Source of the DNA: Streptomyces orinoci
GTDB lineage: Bacteria > Actinomycetota > Actinomycetes > Streptomycetales > Streptomycetaceae
NCBI RefSeq assembly: GCF_003121295.1
Contig: NZ_PHNC01000017.1
Span: 1-64,000 of the forward strand
Direction: 5' to 3'
Length of the DNA stretch: 64,000 bases
Both the position numbers and the translations under genes were made by a program. The notes under the pieces were generated by a model. The model was not told where the DNA came from, ran no database searches, and saw only the letters and a list, made by a program, of their open reading frames with translations. Positions 50,370 to 60,217 of this stretch are shown piece after piece (position 1 is the stretch's first letter; each line of letters starts with the position of its first letter).

Positions 50370-50858
50370 ATGACCTCACGCACGTCCCCGGCCAACCGGC
50401 CGGTCACCATACGGAGGGCCGTCGCGCGGGATGCCAAACGGCTCACGCGGCTCGTGCGTGGCTCAGGCGCCTACGAGGGCAAGTACGCAGCCGCAGTCGC
50501 AGGCTACCGAGTCGGCCCTGATTACATCGAGGCCCACCGCGCCTTCGTAGCCGTCGGCGCCGACGAACACGCAGGCCGGGTCCTCGGGTTCTACTCGCTC
50601 GTCCTCGCTCCACCGGAGCTCGACCTGCTGTTCGTCGCCGACGAAGCACAAGGACGGGGCATCGGACGACTGCTCGTCGCGCACATGCAGTCCGAGGCCC
50701 GTGCCGCCGGGATCGACCGCGTCAAGGTCGTGTCGCATTCTCCCGCCGAGGACTTCTACCGCCGCGCCGGTGCAGTGCGGACCGGGACCGCGCTCGCGAA
50801 CCCGCCCGCCGTGCCGTGGGACCGCCCCGAATTCGAGTTCCACATTCCTTTGGAATGA
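50370..50858 (+). CDS. GNAT N-acetyltransferase
   Basis: 162 residues from the ATG at 50370. The GNAT fold is visible: VTIRRAVARDAKRLTRLVRG, GFYSLVLAPPELDLLFVADE, and the acetyl-CoA-binding AQGRGIGRLLVAHMQSEARA, then AEDFYRRAGAVRTG. Substrate unknown; the C-terminal PWDRPEFEFHIPLE is typical of a small acetyltransferase acting on a metabolite or protein N-terminus. No operon partner. Confidence 0.9.
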   Translation: MTSRTSPANRPVTIRRAVARDAKRLTRLVRGSGAYEGKYAAAVAGYRVGPDYIEAHRAFVAVGADEHAGRVLGFYSLVLAPPELDLLFVADEAQGRGIGRLLVAHMQSEARAAGIDRVKVVSHSPAEDFYRRAGAVRTGTALANPPAVPWDRPEFEFHIPLE

Positions 50859-51381
50859 CGCGGTGTGCCGGTTCGCAGGGCACCCTTCGCCCGCATGGCG
50901 CGCTCCGTGTGTGCCGTCGTCTCTGCCCTGGTGGGGGACCGCCTGCGTCGGCGGCCTCTCCCCGCATCGCAAGCGAGGTGAGGGTGCTGCTGGACGCCTT
51001 TTGAAGGCGTCTTACGGACAGCCGCGTACGTCGTCGCCCCCTGGCGGTCAGGGTTGCATTTTGCGAGACCGCTCTTCCTGAAACGCAGCACTCCGAGTGG
51101 GGCAATATCTGTACTTGCGAAGTGAGGCTTTGGCGGACCGTGTGGTGAGAGTTTTTGCCGCACTGAGTGGAGCAGAATTGCGTAATGTGCACGGGCCGTT
51201 CCGGTGTGCTAGCGTCGATCTCGGTTGCAGTTGTGGTTCCCGAAACTTCAAGTGCTCCACCGGGTTCTGTCGGTCGGAGGCGCTTCTGTATTTCCGGTCA
51301 TTTCCGGACGGGGTAATCATTGCGGCGACACGGCGTTCGCGCAGTGCGGATCCCGATGTACTGCCCCGAAGGAGATATGAC
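50859..51381 (+). other. Long leader of the cold-shock gene
   Basis: No gene found in 523 bases before the cold-shock gene. The last ~280 bases are A/T-richer than the surroundings and fit the long, structured 5' leaders of cspA-type genes. I see no precise box to assign. Confidence 0.5.
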
Positions 51382-51585
51382 ATGGCTACTGGTACCGTGA
51401 AGTGGTTCAACGCCGAAAAGGGCTTCGGCTTCATCGAGCAGGACGGTGGCGGCGCCGACGTGTTCGCCCACTACTCGAACATTGCCGCGCAGGGCTTCCG
51501 TGAGCTCCTCGAAGGCCAGAAGGTGACCTTCGACATCGCGCAGGGCCAGAAGGGCCCGACGGCCGAGAACATCGTTCCGGCCTGA
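51382..51585 (+). CDS. Cold-shock protein (CspA/SC7.0 type)
   Basis: 67 residues, a single OB-fold: [20 protein letters not shown] with RNP1, DVFAHYSNI with RNP2, and ENIVPA at the end. It binds single-stranded RNA and DNA as an RNA chaperone in the cold. AAGGAGATATGAC precedes the ATG. A terminator hairpin follows at 51601. A decayed second copy lies at 54445, and a CBS protein and a conserved partner follow, forming a familiar Streptomyces cold-shock cluster. Confidence 0.97.
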   Translation: MATGTVKWFNAEKGFGFIEQDGGGADVFAHYSNIAAQGFRELLEGQKVTFDIAQGQKGPTAENIVPA

Positions 51586-51600
51586 CGCTGACGCACACTT

Positions 51601-51644
51601 TGCAGCTGGGGCCCGCATCCTTCGGGGTGCGGGCCCCAGCTGCA
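51601..51644 (+). terminator. Strong hairpin after the cold-shock gene
   Basis: 20-bp arms (TGCAGCTGGGGCCCGCATCC and complement, one G-U pair) with a TTCG tetraloop. It begins 15 bases after the stop and is one of the most stable structures in the window. Confidence 0.9.
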
Positions 51645-51827
51645 CGCATCTCCCGCAGTGATTTCAACTGCGGGTGCCTCGGGGGAATTGGCAGTCTCGT
51701 CACGCGCGGCTCCTCCTTCGGTGATGTAGGAGCGTGCTGAAGAGCTGCGCCGCAGCCGACGCCCGGATCTCCAGGTCCCCCTTGCGTCACTCATTTCAGT
51801 ACCCGTGCCCCGGATATTTCCGACCCC

Positions 51828-52064
51828 GTGCAAAGGACGGCAATGGAGGTCATGGACGCGGCCGGACCGCAGGTCTGTGACGATATGAGCATCGAGGTGG
51901 CGCTGGCCGTCATGGCCGCCGCACGCACGGGCCGACTGGTCGTCTGCGACCAGGACGACCAGCGCATCGGCCTGGTGACCGGAACCGACCTCACCGCCGT
52001 CCGCGACAGCGGCGCTCACACGGACCGCGCCAGCGCCCCGGGCATCCTCGCCCCCTTCCACTGA
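51828..52064 (+). CDS. Single CBS-type domain protein
   Basis: 78 residues from the GTG at 51828 (no clear ribosome-binding site). It reads as a CBS motif: MEVMDAAGPQVCDDMSIEVA, LAVMAAARTGRLVVCDQDDQ, RIGLVTGTDLTAVRDSGAHT, ending SAPGILAPFH. A CBS pair normally spans ~120 residues, so this copy ends early and may be truncated. Function is probably small-molecule binding; adjacent to the cold-shock gene. Confidence 0.75.
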   Translation: MQRTAMEVMDAAGPQVCDDMSIEVALAVMAAARTGRLVVCDQDDQRIGLVTGTDLTAVRDSGAHTDRASAPGILAPFH

Positions 52065-52118
52065 AACGCCTTGCCCTGGTCGGACCGTTCTTCCCTTCTC
52101 CTCTCCCTGTGAGGCCAC

Positions 52119-52439
52119 ATGCGCTGCGTCATCGCCCGCTTCCCCTTCGAGCTCACCAAGGGCGGAGTGCTGGCGTCGATGAAGGGCATCAAGCCCGAAC
52201 CGGTCACCGGAGAATCGGTGATCATCGGCCGCCGCCGCTACCCCGTCAAGCAAGTCGGTCAAGTCATCACCCGCCAGGACCGCCGTGACTTCAGCGCCGC
52301 AGAAGTTCTCCGGGCCATGACTCAGCTCGGCTTCACCTGCCGCGCCGCCCTCCCCGAGGCCGCGCCTGTGGGCATCCCCGGCTCGCTGCAGCACGCCTCC
52401 GCGATGCTCGGCACCCCCGGTGACGGTCCGATCGGGTAA
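52119..52439 (+). CDS. Conserved protein of the Streptomyces cold-shock cluster
   Basis: 106 residues from the ATG at 52119 (CTCCCTGTGAGG upstream). The sequence MRCVIARFPFELTKGGVLAS, GESVIIGRRRYPVKQVGQVI and DFSAAEVLRAMTQLGFTCRA is one I recognise as commonly following cold-shock genes in Streptomyces. No enzyme motif. Possibly an RNA-related partner of the cold-shock protein. Confidence 0.78.
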   Translation: MRCVIARFPFELTKGGVLASMKGIKPEPVTGESVIIGRRRYPVKQVGQVITRQDRRDFSAAEVLRAMTQLGFTCRAALPEAAPVGIPGSLQHASAMLGTPGDGPIG

Positions 52440-53909
52440 ACAGGCACGTGCCGACATTTGACCAGCAGTGTGTGCGTCGGCGACGGCCGTTGCGGAACGG
52501 ACGGCTGTGGCGCCGGCCATCACCGTGATCATCAGGGTCGCCCTGGTCCTTGGTTTGTCCATGCCCTGCGCGTGCCTGCCCAACCCCTGTGCCCGCCCCT
52601 CCACCCGCCAACCCCGCAGGGCCACAGTGCTTGCCTGAAGGGGACTGAGAACCGCAGTCGCGCATGGCGGCACCTGCTGCCGTGAGTCCGTGTCCCGGCA
52701 GCCATGGTCTGGCTCGAGTCGGGGACGTGCCGGTTCGCGCAAGCGGCCCCTCCGCGGCGATACCACCGGCCGGGCGAGCGCGGGAGAGTGACCCGGGACG
52801 AGGAAGCAGATCCTCGCCAAGGCGCTGAGGCGGCAGCAGGGGCATCGACCCGCGGATCGCGGCACCCGCGTGCACACTTCCACGAGCTGCTCGATCATCC
52901 CGGGATCGTCGAGGGCGGCGCAGACCCTCGTGCCGCGCCCGTCAACCGCCGGCCTGCGGAGCGTCACGGCTGGGAGCGTCCGTCCCGGTCGGTGGTGTCC
53001 TTCACGAGACGCGGTGTTGGCCGGTGCCCGCCGACGGTAGTCGCGGCACGGTCGGCGACGTCACGCTCAGCCCGACGTGCTGCGCGGCGGTGGGTCACTG
53101 TGAGTGCCGGACTGGGCCTCGGAGCTGCATGAACCGCCCATGGACCGGTCGAGGCGGATTACCTTGTCTTCGAGCGTGCGGAAAACTATGCCAGCCGGAG
53201 TAGAAATTTGGTGGCGGTGTGGTTATGCTTTCTCTCGTAGCAGAGATCGAGTGAGGCCCGGCAGAAATGAACGGCCGGGCAGCAGCACCGTAGTTGCAGT
53301 TCGCAGGGCGGTGCGGTGGTGGAGTTCCGAAGCCAGAGCGGTTGCAGGACGGCGACGGGACTGACGACCGGACCGGGTGGCCCGCAGTGATCAGGGGCCG
53401 CCATGAGCAGTGCCGCAGTGGCAGTACCCGTAAGTGCAAGTTCGCAGTACCCAGCAGTGAAGTCAGCGAGCGGTACCTCGGTGAATGGCGTCGGCTGCGG
53501 GCGCGCGCACCGGGAGGTTCGGCAGTGGGGTTCCAAGCCGGAGCAGATGCAGGACAGGCGACGGGGCTGGCTGCCGAAGGTGGCGCTGTTCGAGGCCGCC
53601 AGCAGTTTGCAGTACCAGCAGTCCGTGGTTTTCGTCAGTGAGTATTTGATCAAGAGAAAGGACGGAGGAGCCGAGCGCCATCAGGATCGCCCGGGTGGAA
53701 GTCCAGGACCCGGGTACCGCAGGACATCGATAGTGAGGTGGTCTCCGGTCAAGCAACCGCGATCCCCGCGCCCCCGACAGCGTCTCGGTCGGGTCTGCGG
53801 AAACAGGGGGCCGGTCCAGTGTCAGGGCCGGCAGATGGTGTAGTAGTTCCTTCGGGGCCCTGGTGCCAGACGGCGCAGGGCCCCTCGACGCGTTCCACAG
53901 AGAGGTGCA
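52440..53909. other. 1.5-kb stretch without supported genes; GCAGT-rich leader
   Basis: Open frames on both strands lack codon bias. From about 53270 to 53660 the sequence is rich in GCAGT and contains GCAGTACC-like elements repeatedly, and there is A/T enrichment at 53180-53260. This looks like a long transcribed leader upstream of the MerR-like gene at 53910, or decayed DNA. No CRISPR-like regular spacing is present. Confidence 0.5.
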
Positions 53910-54248
53910 ATGACAGCAGATGACACGTTCGGCCGTCTCGACGACGACGATTACCCCGCCTACACCATGGGCCGGGCGGCCGAGATGCTCGGTACCACCC
54001 CCGCCTTCCTCCGCGCCCTCGGCGAAGCCCGCCTGATCACCCCCCTGCGTTCCGAAGGCGGCCACCGCCGCTACTCCCGCTACCAGCTGCGCATCGCCGC
54101 CCGCGCCCGGGAACTCGTCGATCGGGGCACCCCCATCGAGGCCGCCTGCCGGATCGTCATCCTCGAAGACCAGCTCGAGGAAGCCCAGCGCATCAACGCC
54201 GAGTATCGCCGCGCCGCCGAATCAGCGAACCCAACGGCAGCAGAATGA
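53910..54248 (+). CDS. MerR-like helix-turn-helix protein
   Basis: 112 residues from the ATG at 53910 (GAGAGGTGC upstream). It has a MerR-type DNA-binding head: YPAYTMGRAAEMLGTTPAFL, RALGEARLITPLRSEGGHRR and a coiled helix (ILEDQLEEAQRINAEYRRAA). There is no effector domain. Small MerR-like proteins beside cold-shock genes are typical in Streptomyces, where they are probably autoregulators or partners of the cold response. A terminator and decayed csp copy follow. Confidence 0.88.
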   Translation: MTADDTFGRLDDDDYPAYTMGRAAEMLGTTPAFLRALGEARLITPLRSEGGHRRYSRYQLRIAARARELVDRGTPIEAACRIVILEDQLEEAQRINAEYRRAAESANPTAAE

Positions 54249-54378
54249 GATGAGCGTGCCCGTCAGCGCCGGCGGGCATCGCACGCACGGTCTCGGTGTG
54301 CAAAGTGATCTTTTCCTATGGTGACGCGGCGTGTGGGCGTGTAGCGTCTGCGTCAGCTGTCGTGGTTCGGAATTCCCT

Positions 54379-54407
54379 CTTGCCCACGCCTCTGGTGTGG
54401 GCGTTTT
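54379..54407 (+). terminator. Hairpin after the MerR-like gene
   Basis: 9-bp arms GCCCACGCC/GGTGTGGGC (one G-U) with a 3-base loop, then GTTTTGC; 130 bases after the MerR-like stop. It probably terminates that transcript. Confidence 0.7.
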
Positions 54408-54444
54408 GCTGTGCTGTGCCGCAGGGACCAGGGCGATCACCTCC

Positions 54445-54618
54445 GTCTGCCAGGGCTTCGGCTTCATCGCCCAGGACGGCGGCGGCCCGGATGTCTTCGC
54501 GCACTACTCCGCGATCAACTCCACAGGCTTTCGTGAGCTCCAGGAGGGTCAGGCCGTGACGTTCGACGTCGCCCAGGGCCATAAGGGCCCGCAGGCCGAG
54601 AACATCAACCTGGCCTGA
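54445..54618 (+). pseudogene. N-terminally truncated cold-shock protein gene
   Basis: From [20 protein letters not shown] to PQAENINLA the frame is a normal cold-shock protein. The first 13-14 residues ([11 protein letters not shown] of the intact copy) are replaced by unrelated sequence, so the first beta-strand is missing and no plausible start with a ribosome-binding site exists. It is likely inactive. Confidence 0.78.
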
Positions 54619-54730
54619 CCTCGCAGACCTGCCGAGGGATCGTGCACGCCGCGTCCGGTGGCCGCCGCCCGTGCGGGCCCTGCCGCCCACCTGGACGAAG
54701 TCGCCTGATCTCGTGCCGGGCCGGCACAAG

Positions 54731-54768
54731 ATCAGGGGCCACGCAGCAATGGCTGCGCGGCCCCTGAT
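54731..54768. terminator. Hairpin downstream of the truncated csp
   Basis: 17-bp arms ATCAGGGGCCACGCAGC and complement (one G-U pair), loop AATG. A second small hairpin precedes it. It probably was the terminator of the cold-shock copy. Confidence 0.7.
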
Positions 54769-54873
54769 GGTCGCCTGGCACGCGAGCCGCATGTCCTGCG
54801 CGGCTACCGTGCAGCTGGACTGCGGGTTTTCGCGCCTTCTGTCCTGGGACGTGTTCCCGATGACCGATCAGTC

Positions 54874-54901
54874 TGACGCTGAAATGACGCTCGTGACGCT
54901 C
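54874..54901. repeat. 28-bp direct repeat, left copy
   Basis: Exact match to 56180-56207 (starts TGACGCTGAAATGACG and includes three TGACGCT units). The two copies bracket the IS110 fragment, PcaD fragment and excisionase-like gene. Confidence 0.9.
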
Positions 54902-54905
54902 CACG

Positions 54906-55185
54906 GTGGGGGACAACCCGGAACGCCTGGGCAGTGAGGTGTCCTTCGCCGCGCTGTGCGGGGTCAGCCTGGTCGAGCGTTCCTCGGGCAGTCGGCAGTA
55001 CCGTCGCCTCAACCGCGGCGGCGACCGGCAGGCCAACGCCGCCTTGCACCGGATTGTGCACACCCGCCTGCGCTTCGACCCGCGCCCCCAGGATTACTAC
55101 GAACGCCGCATCAAGGAGGGCAAGACCCGGCGCGAATTCGTCCGATGTCTCAAACGCTACGCAGCCCGGGAGGTCTTCCACCTGG
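54906..55185 (+). pseudogene. IS110-family transposase C-terminal fragment
   Basis: The frame reads MGDNPERLGSEVSFAALCGV, SLVERSSGSRQYRRLNRGGD, QANAALHRIVHTRLRFDPRP and REFVRCLKRYAAREVFHLV, the transposase_20 C-terminal domain of IS110 elements. The N-terminal DEDD domain is missing. It is a leftover of an insertion. Confidence 0.85.
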
Positions 55186-55249
55186 TCAGACCCCCACAGT
55201 CATGCCCCCCGCCGTAGAGGCAGCCGTGATACGTGAGAGGGTCTGGCGC

Positions 55250-55357
55250 GTGAGTGAGACACCGGCGAACACCCTGCAATACCGCTCTGACGGGCCAGAA
55301 GACGCTCCCGTCCTGGTCTTGGGGCCCGCCCTTGGTACCACATGGCATATGTCGTAG
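55250..55357 (+). pseudogene. 3-oxoadipate enol-lactonase (PcaD) N-terminal fragment
   Basis: 35 codons from a GTG: SETPANTLQYRSDGPEDAPV and LGPALGTTWHM, the first strand and turn of PcaD, then a stop (TCG TAG) before the nucleophile. No other protocatechuate gene is near. It is a sheared-off piece. Confidence 0.65.
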
Positions 55358-55480
55358 AAACCGTCCAGGGGCGTCCAGTTGGTCCAGGGTGAGCGCGTAA
55401 GTCCAGGTCAGGGCCTTGTGACGTGAGAGCTTCCACGGGGTTGGTGACACGTCTGTGACTGCTCGTACCACGTGAGGACT

Positions 55481-55502
55481 CCCGTCGGCTTGCTCCGACG
55501 GG
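55481..55502. terminator. Short hairpin CCCGTCGG-loop-CCGACGGG
   Basis: 8-bp perfect arms and a 6-base loop CTTGCT; the same loop style (CTTGTT) as the larger hairpin at 55527. Confidence 0.6.
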
Positions 55503-55526
55503 GGCCTGTGTAGACGGGGACCTGAT

Positions 55527-55568
55527 ACGAGGACGCCCCGCCGGCTTGTTCCGGCGGGGCGTCCTCGT
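55527..55568. terminator. 18-bp perfect hairpin downstream of the excisionase-like gene
   Basis: Arms ACGAGGACGCCCCGCCGG and complement with loop CTTGTT. It lies 9 bases beyond the 3' end of the minus-strand excisionase-like gene and is a good terminator for it. Confidence 0.8.
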
Positions 55569-55576
55569 GTAGTTGG

Positions 55577-55852
55577 TCAAGACGGATGGGGGCTTACGCT
55601 GGAGGCCCCGTTGTACTCCGGCTCCCCGTTCTCGAGTACGCGGAGGAGCGAGGTGGTGGCGACGCGGGCGGTGCGGCCTATCGGCAGCACGCGGCAGGGG
55701 AATTCCCCCCGGCGAACAAGGTCGTAGCTCTTCGATCTCGACAAGCCGAACGCCTGGGCGGCAGCCGCGACGCTCGCTGTCCCACTCCAGGTGGCGCGGA
55801 TGTTCTCGGGACTGAACGGGCCGTGATGCGTTTCGCTGCTCTGGCTGGGCAT
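55577..55852 (-). CDS. Excisionase-like helix-turn-helix protein, orphan
   Basis: 91 residues from the ATG at 55852. The centre ATWSGTASVAAAAQAFGLSR, then SKSYDLVRRGEFPCRVLPIG is a Xis/MerR-like winged helix as in the excisionases of Streptomyces integrative elements. Normally an integrase follows it on the same strand; here the next DNA holds only hairpins and IS/PcaD debris. It is probably the last trace of an integrative element. The C-terminus EPEYNGASSVSPHPS is non-conserved. Confidence 0.7.
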   Translation of the reverse strand: MPSQSSETHHGPFSPENIRATWSGTASVAAAAQAFGLSRSKSYDLVRRGEFPCRVLPIGRTARVATTSLLRVLENGEPEYNGASSVSPHPS

Positions 55853-56928
55853 TCCTGTCAACAGCGCCTTTCGGGTTTGGTTGCTTCCGGGGCAGCGGGG
55901 AAGCGGAGAGGTGCGGTGGACTGACAATGGTCCGAGGATCACCGATTTCGGTAACCGGGCATTGACGGATACCCTGCTCCGCTCGGCGTTGGGGGTGAGT
56001 TGTAAAGGGCCCAATCGGCTCCAGCATTGCTGGTTGGAGCCGTCGGCGTTGTCTCCACGTGTTTCCGGTTACACATCATGTGGAGTGCGTGGCGATCCTC
56101 AAGCGGGTCACGAAGGGTTCCTGACCTGCGGTGTTTTCGGTGCGCATGATGTGTGGTGTGGGCGTTACGGGCGAAATCTTGACGCTGAAATGACGCTCGT
56201 GACGCTCATTCGACGCTCTTTCTGATGGCGTGTCAGGCAGCTTGGCGGAGTCGGATCGGGCGTTGAAAGTGGTCCGTGTCTGCACGCCGCTGAAGCTGGG
56301 AAGCAGGGCACTTCCTGTCTGATCGGAAGTCGCGGAAGAGGCCAGCCCAACGCCGTAACCTGCTGCGATGGGGCGGTGTACGTCGCTGACCTGCACGAAT
56401 GACCTTTCGGCTGTTTCACGCTCGTACCCGTTGATGCAGCCGGAAGTCCCAGAAAAGTCCCGGAGGACTCCCACCGCCCGCACGGACGACTGTGCCTTCG
56501 TGATCCGCCGCCGGGCGCTCTTGTTCCGTCGCCTTTGCCGACCGCCGGAGCGGTGGGGCGTGCGTATTCCTCCGTGTAGTACGGCGACCGGAGCCGCAAT
56601 GCTCGGGCGAGGCTGTACGGACGGGTGTCGGCACATAGATGCGCCGCCCCGGCCCCGCCGTCGATGCCGGGTCCCTGTAGGCGCCGCTGCCGCGGAGACG
56701 GAGGCGGGTCCGCTGGGACGCACAACGGGCAGAGGTGCGATAGCCGCGTCCAGGTTTGACTGGGACGGGTGAAGTGCTGCCCGGGCCCGAGGGTCAGGCG
56801 CGTGGCGGTGGCCGTGCGCCCGCTTCTTGTCTCATGCTCCCGTGAGTTATTGCATAGGTATTGCAGGTGAAATTCGGCCGCACCTACGGTGTGCCGTCCT
56901 GGGTACGCCGAAGGAAGGAAACCCTGCA
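55853..56928. other. Gene-free stretch with one end of the 28-bp direct repeat
   Basis: No supported gene in 1.08 kb. Contains the right copy of the direct repeat (56180-56207). The last 100 bases form the promoter of the NiCoT gene and include two ATTGCA units 6 bases apart (about 56851-56868), a possible metal-regulator site. Confidence 0.5.
56180..56207. repeat. 28-bp direct repeat, right copy
   Basis: Exact copy of 54874-54901, 1.3 kb apart. The flanking bases differ immediately outside. It could be an attachment-site pair or recombination scar. Confidence 0.9.
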
Positions 56929-58068
56929 ATGATCACAGGTTCTTCCACAGCCGCCGGCATACGGTCCCCGCGCTGGCAGCGCGCGGCAGAGTCCGTATCC
57001 CGCCAGGAGTGGCGGCGGCTCGGTGGCATGGCCGTTGTCATCCTGGCCCTCCATGTCATCGGCTGGTTCACCCTGGTCGCCCTGGTGGCCCCGGAGCACT
57101 ACAGCCTGGGCACCAAAACCTTCGGGATCGGTATCGGGGTGACCGCGTATACACTCGGCCTGCGGCACGCCTTCGACGCCGACCACATCGCGGCGATCGA
57201 CAACACCACCCGCAAGCTGATGCACTCCGGACAGCGGCCCGTCTCGGTCGGCTTCTGGTTCTCGCTGGGCCACTCCACCGTGGTGTTCGTGCTGGCCTTC
57301 CTGCTCTCCCTCGGTGTCAAGGAACTGGCCGGACCGGTGACGGACGACGGCTCCCAGCTGCACGATGTCACGGGCCTGATCGGCACCATCGTCTCCGGCA
57401 GCTTCCTGTATGTCATCGCGGCCATCAACGTGGTGATCCTGGCGGGGATCTGGAAGGTTTTCCGGCGCATGCGGGCCGGTCATTTCGACGAGGCGGAGCT
57501 GGAGGACCAGCTCAACAACCGCGGCTTTATGAACCGTCTGCTGGCCCGTGTGATGAAGTCGGTCACCAAGCCGGGGCAGATGTTCCCGGTGGGCCTGCTG
57601 TTCGGCCTGGGCTTCGACACCGCCACCGAGGTCGCCCTGCTGGTGCTGGCCGGCTCCGGCGCGGCCTCCGGACTGCCCTGGTACGCGATCCTCTGCCTGC
57701 CCATCCTCTTCGCGGCGGGCATGTCGCTGCTGGACACCGTCGACGGCACCTTCATGAACTTCGCCTACGGCTGGGCCTTCTCCAAGCCCGTCCGCAAGGT
57801 CTACTACAACCTCACCATCACCGCCCTCTCCGTCGCCGTGGCCTTGATCATCGGCACCGTCGAACTCCTCGGCCTGCTCGCCGATCAGCTCGGCCTCCAT
57901 GGGGCGTTCTGGGACTGGGTGGGTGGCCTTGACCTGAACGTCATCGGGTTCGTCATCGTCGGGCTGTTCGTGGTCACCTGGATCGTCGCCCTGGCGGTCT
58001 GGAGGTTCGCCCGCATCGAGGAGAAATGGACCGCACACATCCAGCCCGGTGAGTCGGCCCTCGACTGA
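56929..58068 (+). CDS. NiCoT-family nickel/cobalt transporter
   Basis: 379 residues from the ATG at 56929 (AAGGAAGGAAACC upstream). Eight membrane segments with the HoxN/NixA signature RHAFDADHIAAIDNTTRKL in TM2, GFWFSLGHSTVVF, LLFGLGFDTATEVALLV and GMSLLDTVDGTFMNFAYGWA. It takes up Ni2+ and/or Co2+ through the membrane. A cobalamin riboswitch lies 220 bp downstream, consistent with a cobalt role, though it is not under that riboswitch's control. The position among mobile debris suggests possible acquisition. Confidence 0.95.
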   Translation: MITGSSTAAGIRSPRWQRAAESVSRQEWRRLGGMAVVILALHVIGWFTLVALVAPEHYSLGTKTFGIGIGVTAYTLGLRHAFDADHIAAIDNTTRKLMHSGQRPVSVGFWFSLGHSTVVFVLAFLLSLGVKELAGPVTDDGSQLHDVTGLIGTIVSGSFLYVIAAINVVILAGIWKVFRRMRAGHFDEAELEDQLNNRGFMNRLLARVMKSVTKPGQMFPVGLLFGLGFDTATEVALLVLAGSGAASGLPWYAILCLPILFAAGMSLLDTVDGTFMNFAYGWAFSKPVRKVYYNLTITALSVAVALIIGTVELLGLLADQLGLHGAFWDWVGGLDLNVIGFVIVGLFVVTWIVALAVWRFARIEEKWTAHIQPGESALD

Positions 58069-58289
58069 CGCGGGAACGCACTGCTCGTGACGGACACCGC
58101 CACCGGTGTCCGTCACGAGCAGTGGCGCCGCTATGCCGGCTTCGGCCCGGTCGCCTGGCTGGGCAGGGGCATGGGGCGGGCGGTCACCAACGTCGTGTGT
58201 GGGCAACGGTTTTCCGGCGCGCCGCAACGTAGTGCCGCCGGAACGCGAGTTGCGGGGGGTGGATTTACTAGGACGTCCAACTATATATT

Positions 58290-58447
58290 CGAGAGGTAGG
58301 CCCGCGGTGCAGGGAAGCCGGTGTGATTCCGGCGCGGTCCCGCCACTGTGACCGGGGAGTACGCCGTCGAGCAGGACGCCACTGACGAGCTGGATGTCGG
58401 GAAGGCGGACGGCGCGCGCTGATCCGGGAGCCAGGATACCGGCCGTG
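58290..58447 (+). ncRNA. Cobalamin (adenosylcobalamin) riboswitch
   Basis: Conserved blocks in order: GGTGCAGGGAAGCCGGTG, GATTCCGGCGCGGTCCCGCC, CACTGTGACCGGGGAGT, then a variable arm, and the B12-box end GGGAGCCAGGATACCGGCC. This is a standard B12 element reading to the right. The next long gene on the strand is mmsA (58687), 240 bases away. Only a 26-codon open frame lies between. Confidence 0.92.
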
Positions 58448-58486
58448 GGATGTTCCGTGTTGTCCACGAGGATGGAGCTGACACGC

Positions 58487-58567
58487 ATGGCACCGGTGCG
58501 CATCCATGATCCCGGCGGACTCCGCCGACGGCGTCACTCATATCGCGTTCCCGTCCCCGCAGTCTGA
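58487..58567 (+). CDS. Short open frame after the B12 riboswitch
   Basis: 26 codons starting ATG with GGATGGAGC upstream, MAPVRIHDPGGLRRRRHSYR and ending at TGA. It resembles nothing I know. It may be a leader peptide, a truncated gene or chance. Its position right behind the riboswitch makes it the direct target, if real. Confidence 0.35.
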   Translation: MAPVRIHDPGGLRRRRHSYRVPVPAV

Positions 58568-58686
58568 CGGTCCCCACGCCATACGCGTTCTCGCGCCGCC
58601 CGCACGCCCGCGTACGCAACCGCGGTCACGGGTGCCGGTTCGGCGTGCCATCCCGGATCGCCCTCACCTGACGAGAGCAGGTTCGC

Positions 58687-60210
<1,524 letters not shown>

Positions 60211-60217
60211 GCGGACG

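Noticed and set aside
53270..53660. Possible CRISPR array from repeated GCAGT elements
   Set aside because: The elements are too short and irregularly spaced, without constant-length spacers.
53403..53843. Open frame of 146 codons in the GCAGT-rich stretch
   Set aside because: Third-position GC is low for this genome and no domain is seen; treated as leader sequence.
56884..58503. Long frame of 539 codons opposite the NiCoT gene
   Set aside because: Antisense shadow with Gly/Asp/His-rich composition; the transporter frame has clear signature motifs.
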